From Actinomucor elegans (lineage: Eukaryota; Mucoromycota; Mucoromycetes; Mucorales; Mucoraceae), in assembly GCA_026027325.1 (NCBI GenBank), contig JAMSLZ010000011.1, positions 372,001-436,000 on the forward strand: a stretch of 64,000 nt of DNA, given 5' to 3'. Within the stretch, counting starts at the first letter, position 1. Every line of letters starts with the position of its first letter. Below the pieces are notes generated by a model. That model did not search any database and was not told the DNA's origin. It saw only the letters and a list, made by a program, of their open reading frames with translations. Shown here one piece after another: positions 1 through 10,800 of the stretch. A program made the translations under genes and the position numbers.

Positions 1-100
1 TTCGATAGGGTACAGGTTAATAAGAGAAATAAAGAAATGATTTGTGAAAACTATCATGTATTTTTTTCTTGCTTTATACTCAACCTTATTTTTTCAATAG

Positions 101-323
101 AATCGAAAACAATAGAAAGAGCCAAACTACGAGTAAGTTGGTGCCTATATGTGCATTGAAAAGAAAGCAATGTCTAAGCGGTATATATTCTTTTCATTCC
201 AAAATAGGTGTATTGCCCAAAAAAATGCCCAGTGAATATCCACCTACTCCCCCTCGAACACCTGAAGCTGTGCGTACTTTTGCTCTGTCATCTGTCCTGC
301 GTAAGACGAATCCGATTTCTTGA
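101..323 (+). CDS. 3'-terminal exons of a gene entering from the left edge
   Basis: Two plausible terminal exons, 101-132 and 208-323, are joined by a GT-AG intron (GTAAG donor, AAATAG acceptor). The phase is consistent (one base carried over), and the reading frame ends at TGA 321-323. The encoded C-terminus is basic and proline-rich (PPTPPRTPEAV) and I do not recognise it. The 5' part lies outside the window. It could instead be a chance open frame, because the intron is also open in the same frame. Nothing points to a function. Confidence 0.42.
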
Positions 324-1357
324 GGATCCTTGGTATCTGAACAGCCCTACCCAAGTCATTTCAATAAGCGAAAATATAGAAAGGAATACAGCATTTCATT
401 GTGCGAAATATAAGAATACTGCATTTTATTGAGAGTTATTTATTACAGATAAACTATTTTCTAGACTATTCCCAACTTTTCTTAAATACACCCAAGAGAA
501 AAAAAATATGGCTATGTATTCTGTAATTCAATAAATATAAGTTACTTAGATAGAAAAGGTATCTTGAAAATATCATCGAAATTTAGGCAGAAGAGTAACT
601 CAGGATTTTCCTTGAGTTCACTTTTTTTTCATCTCTAGATCTCATGCCCAATCTTGGTCTGATGTCGCATCTGATGACCAGCACATGTTCAAAATGGAAT
701 GCTATACCTAGTAGAATCATTCACTGGCGAAAGTTTGATATGTAGGTAGGTTAGATTTTAGTGAATTCTGTCAAGAAATTTCATTTCATATGATCTAATT
801 CAATGATCTATAGATCCATGAATCTAATTGTTGTTTAATATTACATTTGAATAATAATTCATGCTCTAAATAAATGACTGTATCTGATAAATCATCAATT
901 GGACACCAAACCTTTGGTTAAATTAGTTATATAGTTTACATACATTTGTTGAATTATACCAAATGATTGGACTCGATTAAAGCATTGGCTTTAGCGGATC
1001 AGAATTTTTTATATCAAACTAAACCCAAGACACTTTTTAAATTCTGCTATTGCTTTTTTCGAAAACATTGGCTTCTCTTCAAATACACTATTCGATCACT
1101 TTTACCAAAACACAACAACGTGTTCCCGTTCAAGATTAATTAATAGCATTTTGCTACTCTCTACTCTAGAAATAGTGTCCAATCAAAGCACCTTGTGCAA
1201 CTAAGCAATTATAAAAATAAGTCGATTCCGCGGTCTGGTTTGCGTCCGCGGAAATTCCCCACGAGCTTTATCGAAAAAAAAAAATATAAATAATAAAGGC
1301 ACAACGTTTTCTTTTCTTTTTGTCCTTTTTTAATACGCATCATATTTAAAAAATAAA
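324..1357. other. intergenic, AT-rich, with dispersed-repeat copy
   Basis: No credible coding exon. The stretch has one clear copy of the dispersed repeat (637-697) and weaker GATCTA-type fragments at about 790-900. The last 150 bases before GNA1 hold a CCGCGG-containing segment near 1226-1252 and T-rich DNA, and are presumably its promoter and leader. Confidence 0.6.
637..697 (+). repeat. dispersed 60-bp repeat, copy 1
   Basis: Begins AGATCTC, continues with AATCTTGGTCTGATGTCGC then ATCTGAT, and ends near CACATGTTCAAAATGG. The same ordered blocks recur in intergenic DNA across the window (6994, 7159, 27242, 27410, 36203, 40308, 40622, 53671 on the plus strand; 6879, 26496, 40206, 63957 on the minus strand). 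It is one of the best preserved copies. Confidence 0.7.
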
Positions 1358-2129
1358 ATGGCTGAAGTCTCTCTTTTCGAATCCAACTTGCTCTCGCCTG
1401 AAGTTCAATCTCTTTTACCTCCTGGTTATACCCTTCGTGCTCTTCGTTCCAACGATTATGAGCGCGGTTTTCTTGACGTTTTGACGGTTTTGACCGAAGT
1501 AGGTGGTCATACAAAAGAAGAATTCACAGGTAAATATATAATCAAATCGCGTGGTTATTATCAGATCAAATACGCTAACACGTTGGATCTTTATAGAACA
1601 GTTCAACTACATGAAGAAGCACAATCATGAATGTAAGTTAACAAAGAGATAAAATACGTCCAACGAGAATACTTATAAATTATGCTTTAGATCATACGAT
1701 TACTATTACCGAGGATGCAAAGGATAAGGTTGTAGCAGTTGGTACTATTCTCGTTGAAAGAAAATTTGTTCACAAGAATGGTTTGGTTGGTCATATTGAA
1801 GATATTGCTGTTAACAGCAATCAACAAGGTAAAAAGTTGGGTTTGAGAATCATCCAAGCTCTCAAGTATATTGGTGCTAAGCGCGGTTGCTATAAAGGTA
1901 GGAAGAAAAAAAAAAGACACATAACGCGTTTAAAGACTAACAATACGTGATCCATTGCTTAGTTATCTTGGATTGTTCTGAAAAGGTAAATTTAGACATT
2001 TGAACTGATCTATGGTTAGATACTTATGCAATCTTTGTTTAGAACGTTCCATTCTATGAAAAGTGTGGTTTCAAGCAAAAGGAAGTTGAAATGGCTTGGT
2101 ACGTTCCTCAAGAAAAGGCACGTTTGTAA
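1358..2129 (+). CDS. GNA1: glucosamine 6-phosphate N-acetyltransferase
   Basis: Acetylates glucosamine-6-phosphate with acetyl-CoA, the second dedicated step of UDP-GlcNAc synthesis; it feeds chitin and glycosylation in the cytosol. Five exons fit: 1358-1529, 1597-1632, 1691-1897, 1963-1985 and 2043-2129, totalling 174 residues, the usual size for the family. Visible GNAT signatures are the beta-strand segment ERKFVHKNGLVGHIEDIAV, the acetyl-CoA loop QQGKKLGLRI, and the C-terminal VILDCSEKNVPFYEKCGF block, all as in yeast Gna1. The start is the ATG after an A-rich leader. The gene converges on the lipase with 103 bp between stop codons. Identification is from family knowledge and is firm. Confidence 0.95.
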
Positions 2130-2232
2130 AATAAATCTATTATATCCCCCAACCCCAAGTTGCATTCATTTCATATAATAAAAAGTGAAGCAAAACCTAT
2201 TTTATAGTAATACCTCTTTATTATTATCTAAT

Positions 2233-4130
2233 TTAATCCCATTTAACTTTTTCAAGGTGGTTTAACACAATGGGGTAAGTTGTTTTATGGTTATCGTGCC
2301 CCCAAATTGTATCCATATGTTCATAGCCTTCTACGCGCTCTACATGAATCAAATCCAACATGGGGAACAGAGTACTACTACTATTCTGACGGTTGAATTC
2401 GTGATTCGAGTTTTCTTTTGCCAATTGGTTTGGTGATAATCCATGTGTTTCGTATCCAGGAAATGTACGTACAAATCTTTCACCGTTTACCAAGAAATCA
2501 GCTGTACCGTAGAATATCACCAGAGGCACTTTGTGAACTGGCTTGTGTCTTGTGGTAGTTTGGTCCGCAATATACATACATACGCCTTTGCGCCCCCAGC
2601 CTGCAATCCAATCTGCGATTAAACGTGCACTGACAGGTCGCGGAGTGAATTGAAAGTACTTGGCCTTTCTTCGGCGGAGCCAATGGCTATCCCACCAATT
2701 AAACAAAAATGAAAACATGCTATAAGCCAAGAAACAAAACAATTTTGGCTCAACAATAGTTTGAGCAAATGACATGATAGGTAAAAAGGACGTGGTGCCT
2801 GTAATTTTAAAATATCAGTTAGTTTGATTTGATCACTCGAGTTTTATGTCCTTACCAAACATGATGGAATATAGCCAATCGTTTAAATTGATTAATTGAC
2901 GCAGTGGAAACGTACTAAAAAAAAAAAAGACAATAATTACATCACTTTATTCATGCAAGACAGAAAGAGAGACACACTTACTTGACCAGATTACCAGAGA
3001 AGACAGCGGGAGCCAAGGCAGCAAAAAAGCTCAATTTATCAGCAAGTTCAGGGCAAAGTGATAATGCAATAAACGCTTGTGCATTGCCTTGAGAATGACC
3101 AATGTAGCCGACCTGATGATTATTTAGATTTTATTACTGTTAAAAGAAGATATGCTTATTTGTCTTTACCTTTGCATAGCCTGAATACTCTCGCACATGA
3201 TCTATCATAGCGCTGAAATCGTAAATGCCAAGTTCCTTTAAACCCCAGTTCCAATACTCGGGATCTTCATATGATAGCGATATATGACCTAGTCCAGCAA
3301 TCGAACGATTGTTACCTACCCAGACGTCATAGCCATTATCTACCAATGTAAACGCCAAAGATCGCTCTTCATTCAATACAAAAGCACCAGAGCATTGGAA
3401 TAGACCATGACCAATTAGCACAGGTCGTTTACCTAACCGTTTATTTTTGTTAAATTTAAATCGGAAAGGAGAGAAATGGATAGTTACCTTGAGGTAAAGA
3501 GCCTTTTTTAAAGATTCTGTACATTGTAAGGATATAGCCATCTTGAGTCAGGACTTCGTGCATTTCGCTTGTGTAGCCCCATCTATCTGCATAGTAAGTT
3601 TCGTCCTGCGTCAGTAATTCGTCAGGAGCGTCTAACTCTTCATGGTCTTGAGGTCGTTTTTTTCTAAATAGGCACGAGTCCAATAGATACGTCTTGGCTG
3701 TTTGAAAAGTAGCCATTGATAATAAAAGCAACAAGATGGGTAGAGAAAATACAATGGACATGGCAAACCTGACTTGAAGCAAAACTCTTTGTATCCTGTT
3801 TCGTTTAACCCTCTTGACCTTTCTCATATGAGCAGCTACTCTATTAGGAGGCTTCTTGTGCAAAGTTTCAAATAAATTATCAGTAGAGCCATTAGAGGAT
3901 GAAGGCGTAGTGGATTCGGTTGAGGTATTATTTGCGGATAATGAAGAGGAGGATGAGGAGGATGTAATGGACCTTTCTTTTGGGTATACGTTGTTGGATC
4001 GACGAAAATCTTGTGGATCCAACGCTTCCGTGAATAATGCAGTTTCTTTCAGTAGCTCGGTATCGTTGCTATCATATTGTCTCCATTGATCCGATGGCCT
4101 AGGAGAATAAGATAGCTTTGCGGAGTGCAT
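2233..4130 (-). CDS. membrane-anchored sterol-ester hydrolase / acid lipase (YEH/TGL1-like)
   Basis: Alpha/beta-hydrolase of the acid lipase family, expected to hydrolyse steryl esters (or triacylglycerol) at membranes or lipid droplets. Exons (minus strand): 4130-3488, 3432-3170, 3112-2982, 2914-2856, 2798-2233; 553 residues. A Ser-rich cytosolic-type N-terminus (Ser run near residue 55) is followed by one hydrophobic segment at about residues 120-140. Next come the AB-hydrolase lipase lid motif (RWGYTSEMHEVLTQDGY), the nucleophile elbow GHSQG, the acid-residue motif FYGTADFLV and the catalytic His in EGYEHMD. All triad positions are present. The ATG at 4130 is chosen because the frame upstream lacks another ATG. 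Yeast Yeh1/Yeh2/Tgl1 have the same single-anchor layout; the exact substrate is inference. Confidence 0.9.
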
Positions 4131-4670
4131 ATGGATATATACAACAAAATGATGATTAAAGGGGGAATGAAAGAAAGAAATGCTGAATATGCTCAAGTAT
4201 TGGAGTTAGCTCATAGCAATCAAATAATTCATTCTCCGCACCACTCTGTTTATCGATTGGCCAAATTATTCAGAATACGAATGGTCTTTATACCTTTTCT
4301 GTGATTAATTATCCAGAATGAACCCATAAATAGATGCATCAACATGTCAACTATACTATAACAGACAGCAATATATATGTTATCAAAGTTTTGGATTTTA
4401 ATAAAGCGGCCAGCCCTGTCACACAGAACAGCAATCGAATCAAAACCCAAGCATTAAACGGAGTTTAAAATATTGGCGCTGAATTCCTGAACACCAGTAC
4501 AAAAAAGGGCATCTAAAATCCCTATAAACCAATCAAATAAAGAGAACTCAGATGCCAGAGTTTCCACAGATCAGTCTTGGTAAAACTCTGAATTTTAAAT
4601 AGGCCCTTATTAAGTACGACTTGCCAAGGCGCATTATTGCCTTATCCTGTTTTTTTTTTTTGCAAACGAA
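4131..4670. promoter_or_regulatory. divergent promoter region, lipase / coronin
   Basis: The 540 bp between two divergent start codons holds no convincing ORF. A pyrimidine-rich leader precedes the coronin ATG (poly-T at 4651-4661). Promoter function is inferred from position only. Confidence 0.4.
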
Positions 4671-6500
4671 ATGGCCTCTACAAACGTAAAGGTATTAGAA
4701 AAAAAAAGTGATACCTGAATTGTATATGGTACCAATATCTCTTAGACGAGCACCAGTAGTGAGACTAAAAAACACTCCCCAAGTTTGGCTCAACCAATGC
4801 CTCCATTTACAAGTACATCTCGGGTAAATTCTATCATCCCAACACGCGTTATGAAGATTTACAAAACTTGAGTATCAATAAAAGTGGAGACTGCGATTTG
4901 ATTCAGGTAAAAAGAGCTATTTCCCCTCCTCGATATAATCGTACCGAGAGCCAACATTTGGATTTTTTTTTGGGTAGGCAAACGCCAAGTTTATTGCAGT
5001 ACCTCTTTCTGGGCCTGGTGGCCGCGTGGGTATCATTAACGTGGAAAAACCTGGTCGTCTTCCTATTCATATTCCTAGTTTACTCTGTAACTCAGAAGTG
5101 ACAAATTTCAAATTTGATCCATTCAATGATCACATCCTTGTGACAGGTAAGAGTAGCCAGTGAGTTGGGGTAAGCAATCTTAACTAATAAAACGCATATA
5201 TAGTCTCGAACGATAACAAGATTCGCGTATGGGAGATCCCTGAAGGCGGCATCGAAGAGGATGTTGCAGAGCCAAAGTCAGTTCTCGGAGGTAAAAAGAC
5301 AAAATAGCTTTGAATTATTTGGCATACATGCATCTAATAACATACTATTTTAGTTGGGTCAATGGATAAAGTACACTTAATTGAATTCCACCCTACATCC
5401 AAACATGTTTTATTAACTTCCTCTGATGATTTGGGTCATCCAACGATTCGTATCTGGGATCTTCAAGCACAAAAGGTCGAAATTACATTGACAGGTCAGC
5501 ACAAGGACGTCATCTTTAGCTGTGCATGGAGCGTAGATGGCACTCAAATTGCTACTACAACCAAAGAAAAGAAGCTTCGTGTTTTGGATGCAAGAACGGG
5601 TGATCTTATTGCTGAAGGTTCTTCTCATAACAGCATTCGACCATCGCGTTTGGTTTGGCTCGATAATGAACTTTTAGTGAGTGTGGGTTTTGGATCGGGC
5701 TCATCACGTGAAGTGTTGTTGTTTAGCAAAGAGGATTTGACAAAGCCTTTGAGCAAGAAAACCATTGATATTTCGCCTAGTATCATGAGTGCCTATTATG
5801 ACCGTGATTGTCAAATCTTATTTGTTGCTGGTAGAGGCGACCGTACAATCCATACATACCATGTTGAGAATAGACAGTTGGTTGCGCTATCAAAAATCGA
5901 AGGAGCTTCATTACAGCAAGGCTTTGCATTCTTACCCAAAACTGTTTGTAATATAAAGGATATAGAAATAGACAAATTTTATAGATTGACACCGACAAAC
6001 ATCGAGACTGTCGGCGTGCGTGTACCTCGTGCTAGAGTAAGTTGGAGATGTACGATCAATAACGCAGTGATTATACTAACAGTATAAACATATTTAGCCT
6101 GAATATTTCCAAGATGACATCTATGTGCCTACTCTTGATATCAAGCATCCTTCTCAAGATGCTGCATCCTGGTTCAATGGCGAAAACAAACAATTAGAAC
6201 GCGTCTCATTACAGCCAAAAGATATGTCTCTACGTAAGTCTGATTTGTTTGTAAATTGTATAAAATGTCAAGCTCATCTTTCCCTTCTAAATAGTCTCTG
6301 AGGCTCCTCCTCCAGCTTCTCAAGCCCAATCGAAAGCCAAATTTGAGATGGGTAAAAAATATGTTAGTGAAGAACAACGAAAGAAGGAACAAATGGAGCG
6401 TATGTTTGCTGCTGCTAAAAATATAGAAGGCGAGGAAGTGAAGCCCAAAGTTGTGAAGCCAGAAGATGAAGAGGTTGCTGAGGATGAATGGGACGACTAG
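4671..6500 (+). CDS. coronin, short WD40 actin-binding type
   Basis: Actin-associated beta-propeller protein of cortical patches. Seven exons: 4671-4691, 4814-4906, 4978-5146, 5204-5290, 5354-6036, 6098-6233, 6295-6500; 464 residues. Coronin hallmarks are in order: a short basic N-terminal extension ending in KFYHPNTRYEDL, the AKFIAVPLSGPGGRVGII strand, the DNKIRVWEIPEGG repeat, KDKK-like TKEKKLRVLDARTG, GRGDRTIHTYHVE, and the post-propeller block RVPRARPEYFQDDIYVPTLD. The C-terminus is an acidic/basic tail (EEVAEDEWDD) with a weak helical EEQRKKEQMERMF stretch rather than a long trimeric coiled coil. The first intron separates a 7-codon exon 1 from the rest, so the start is slightly less secure than the body. 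Confidence 0.93.
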
Positions 6501-6729
6501 AAGTAGTCGATCGTTCTATTACTCCATACCATCATTCATGTAATATGTAAAAGAGCTAAAATTTAAAAATGGCCATTTTTCTTCAAATATATTTTTCTAG
6601 TCATTTGGTCCATTTTGTCTATTCGTTCCAAATTTGGGAGTCAATTTTCATATATACAGACACTGTATACTAAGTTTTCGAGTATAGCTTTTTTTTTTGT
6701 AATTTATTCAGGGCTTAAGCATAAAACTC

Positions 6730-6972
6730 TTTGGAAGATACAGTGTATATTAATTACCATAAAAAATTTCAAAATGAAAAGCAGAAAACAAGTTTAGCTA
6801 TCAAAGTTTATGCTTTGCTGAAAAGTTTTTATATGTATTAGACACAGCAGTTCATTGTGATTATGGAGTGATAATCAGATGCGACATTGAATTTGAATCG
6901 ATGGAGAGATCTATATATTGACTGAAAATTTATGAAATGCACATGATGAGTAGCTTGTCACTAAAAAGTAAC
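6730..6972 (+). repeat. left arm of a 243-bp near-perfect inverted repeat
   Basis: By direct reading this arm is the reverse complement of 7107-7349 with three differences that I can find (two near the outer end, one near the inner end). It contains a minus-strand copy of the dispersed repeat at about 6879-6920 (ATCAGATGCGACATTGAAT ... GAGATCT). Confidence 0.93.
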
Positions 6973-6993
6973 TTTTCTCTCCTTTTTGCCTCC

Positions 6994-7053
6994 AGATCCA
7001 TCGTCCGACCTTCATCTGATGTCGCAATTACTTAGTTGTTCATGCTCAGAATA
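6994..7053 (+). repeat. dispersed 60-bp repeat copy in the hairpin spacer
   Basis: AGATCCATCGTCCGACC followed by CATCTGATGTCGCAATTAC and TTCATGCTCAGAAT. It shares the repeat's block order, with an insertion or rearrangement around CATCTGATG. It lies in the 134-bp spacer between the two arms. Confidence 0.6.
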
Positions 7054-7106
7054 AAGTATTGTATTTATTATAGCTATTATTATTTGACTGAAGCTATTAC
7101 AAGTAT

Positions 7107-7349
7107 GTTACTTATTAGTGACAAGCTACTCATCATGTGCATTTCATAAATTTTCAGTCAATATATAGATCTCTCCATCGATTCAAATTCAATGTCGCAT
7201 CTGATTATCACTCCATAATCACAATGAACTGCTGTGTCTAATACATATAAAAACTTTTCAGCAAAGCATAAACTTTGATAGCTAAACTTGTTTTCTGCTT
7301 TTCATTTTGAAATTTTTTATGGTAATTAATATACACTATATCCTCCAAA
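7107..7349 (-). repeat. right arm of the 243-bp inverted repeat
   Basis: Mirror of 6730-6972. The outer end reads TTGGAGGATATAG on the minus strand versus TTGGAAGATACAG in the left arm. It carries a plus-strand dispersed-repeat copy at 7159-7205 (AGATCTCTCCATCG ... AATGTCGCATCTGATTA). Confidence 0.93.
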
Positions 7350-7823
7350 CACTTCTTTCAAATATCCGTATTAAAATCAATCGCGAATGAGGAAACAAAC
7401 AAACAAAATATGCCAAGCAATTAGTAAGAAAAGGTAGTGTTTAATTATTTGTAGTATTATGATAACTTTTTCACTGCCATGAACCCTGAGAACTATAGAT
7501 CAAATAAAAAGATAGTAGTGTTACCATTGCATTGCCTATGAGAAATTATAGCTTATAAACAAAGTTGATCTGACTGGACAAAAAAAAGCACACTTAAGCT
7601 TTTCTGTGTTACTATAAAGTGAAGAGCTTAAATGACTGGAGATCTCGATATTTGAGGCTCAAGGAAAGGGTATATTGGTCATGTTAGTGTTACCAACCCC
7701 AAAAGAATTTGTTTGATAAGGAAACCAAAGATAATTAGTTTGATGCTTTTATGTAAAGTTTGAACGTCCAATAGGTTCAATATAGACTAGTATATGTTTT
7801 GAATGCTATCTAATACCCCTCAT

Positions 7824-10800
7824 TCATGAATCATACACAATTTCCACGTTGTTTGCAATCCATTCGGCCAGTGAGGAAGACCGGAACTCTGATTTCAAAT
7901 GCTCATCACATGGCTCCTTACTGTCCCTTCGAGCATCCATACCATCATTGAGAAGTCGGTGTGAAACATGATTATGAAGACTGAGGGCGTTGCTGATGGT
8001 GGTGGTACTACCGCCGTTTTTTTGCGCAGTATCTGGATGATTGAAACTGCCGTTGTCCTGGTTAAAGCTTTCAAATGCTCGCTTAGCCATTTCTCCCACC
8101 CGGTTCCACAACTGATTGCAGTCTACTGCACTAATCGAATCATCAAGTGGAAGTGGGCTCTTGTCGCTAAGCGCTTTTTTTTGCTGAGCTTCACGGGTTA
8201 CGGATGATGATGGCCCAGATATTGACAAACTGTCAATAGAGTCGACAAGAATATCATCGTCAAATTCAAAAAAGTCAATAAACATATCATCATCGTCAAC
8301 ATCTTGTTCGAGAGGACGGGACATAGCTGAATTTGGCGAATTATAAGAGTGAAGCGGTGACAGGCGGGTATTCAATAACTTGCCTGCTTTTTCTTTTTGT
8401 CGGTCTGGGGTTATGGCAGGTGTAGTATGATCATTCTTATTATCTCCAAAGGAACAATCATGAAGCTTCAAAAGGCTGCTCTTTTCTATAGGCAAAGCGC
8501 ATTAGATCTGTGGAATGAGCTTCCAGCTTTAGTATCACCTTTTTCAGACAGCTTTGGAAGAGGTTGATCATTGGCAACTTCTTTGGCTGTATTGATGGTC
8601 AAATAGTCATGAATTTCTGGCTTGGGTTTCTTCATAGGTCTTTGTGGCGTAAGATCATTGTTTTGCTCTTCATCTTTGTCTTCTTTGACTCTTTTTTTAC
8701 TACCAGCTTGAATGTCACCAGTGTAATTCAAAAGGGTTCTCTTGCAGCATTTATGTGCACAGCTGTGAAAGCATATCAATAATTTGGTATTATATCGTAA
8801 ACCTTTAATTGAATACTCACTTTTCTTTATCTTTACATGCGTGTTTACACCTAGTTTATACGACGATAAGAGAGAGACTTTAGTGTTTAGATATAAGGAC
8901 TTGAATTTTATGCTTACGGAGAAGTTACATTTTTGGCAGTAACCTTCTTTCTTTTGCCTTTAGTGATATAGGCCATAGCCTTCTTGCCCTTAATATCACT
9001 AGGGTTTTCATCCAAGTATCTCGAGGACACAAAAGAAGTACTAGGACCTGTCATTGGATTAGTGTTTGTAGCTGCAGCTAACTCGCTCCAGAGTTGATCA
9101 TCGACATTATCATCATCATCAAACCCAACATCTTCAGTTTCTGGGTTTTCAACCTTAACTTCCTTATCAAGTAACAAGGGTAAAGATTGAGCAACCTTAC
9201 TGGAAGAATTTGGTTTGACTTGAGCATTAGAAGAACCGGATACAGTGATACGCTGTCTTGGATCTACTTTAACCAGAATACTTTTATGGAGGTCAACGCC
9301 CACTAATATTTAAACAAGTCAGTTTAGTCCAGAAAAAAATGCTTAAAACCAATAAGCTTGATATATATGTACCGTAGTCTTCGCTTTGAAGATGACCATA
9401 GATGATTAGATTGGAATCCGTTACTTCTACTTTCAAATCAAACTCTTGTTTTCTTTCGTGTAATTTTGATATTCTATAATATGTTGCCCTGGTATGAATA
9501 TGATTGGTTCTTCAACTGCTGTGGTTACTTACAATATCCTTCGAAAGTCCACCAACTTCTTTTCAGATGTATCTACCCAGAACTGCGCATAATAACCTTT
9601 CCCGTATTTACCCCGAGCTACATGAGTATTTGACAAACCTAATTTAACATGTAATGTGACCATGTCGTTCCCAGTCTCCAAATTGGCTCTTCGTTTCACA
9701 TTGGACTACCAGAAGTGATGTTTATTAACTATATCTGTGTATTTGAAGAACCATGAGCGCTTCATAATATACCTGTTCCATATCAAGTAAGAAGTTTGGA
9801 ATAGCATCGATGTTCTTTTTGATCTGTAAAAGAAAGCATGACTTATTAAATTGGAGCATTTTAAGGGTGCACTTGCTTCTTTTACTTTTACACCAAACGG
9901 TGGATTACGATGAAGTATCTATTATCATCAAATTAACATTACAATGTTCCAAAAATAACACTGCTTACCATTTCGATATGTCCCGGATCACAATGTTTCA
10001 GTTGATCAATACTAATCAAGTTTGCTTTGGCGAGGTGCTTAGCAAACTGCGGCCCGATACCATCTATTTGCCGAGCAACGTATGGAGAAGTCGACCATAG
10101 TTTTGCTTGAACACTTTGGTACAAGTCTAAGGCATGTTTCAACTTGATAGCGTTTTTTTCGTAGATGCAGCAATCAATGAAGCCTACAAAAAGTTTCCAA
10201 GTTGGTGTGAATAGACAGAAAGTAGTGCGAATTTTCAAACATTCTATACAAACATTTTGTAACACGACTGACATGGCTTAATACTACAGACGCTTCCATA
10301 GCCATCATACTGCTACCTGCAGTGTTATACAAGGAGATATCACCAAGTACACACTATACAAGGCAACCGTTAACAAAGATAATCTATTTTATTCTATATT
10401 TGCATGCTAACCTGTACAAGAAGAAATGCTTTGTCTGCTACGCTGTTTATTTTTTCCATAGGAAAACGAATATTGGCGTGATCCCTTAGCGTGTTAAGAA
10501 AATGCTTATCACCGGCGTTGATACGAATCATGTCCATCTCTTCTTGGCATTTCGTAATTAAACAAAGCTATATCATTCCAAGTAAGCACGCATTTAGCAG
10601 TAGAAGAGGGAGAACAGTAAGCACTCACCGTATCTTTCACCGAGCTTGGATTCTCAGATTTCAAAATCTTACACATTGTGGGGAACTTGATATAGTACCT
10701 ATCCATGGCTGTACCGTACGCTATTAAGAGACGGTGATATTACTAGTAATGCTCTATTCTATTTAAATCCAAAAACATACGTGTAGCTTTCAGAGTGGAG

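Larger units (their letters stand above)
6501..7823. other. intergenic between coronin and HFM1 3' ends
   Basis: Convergent-gene interval with no ORF of note. It is occupied mainly by the long inverted repeat at 6730-7349. Confidence 0.7.

Noticed and set aside
1209..1514. Minus-strand frame over the GNA1 promoter and first exon
   Set aside because: Antisense shadow of GNA1 exon 1; no ATG or domain.
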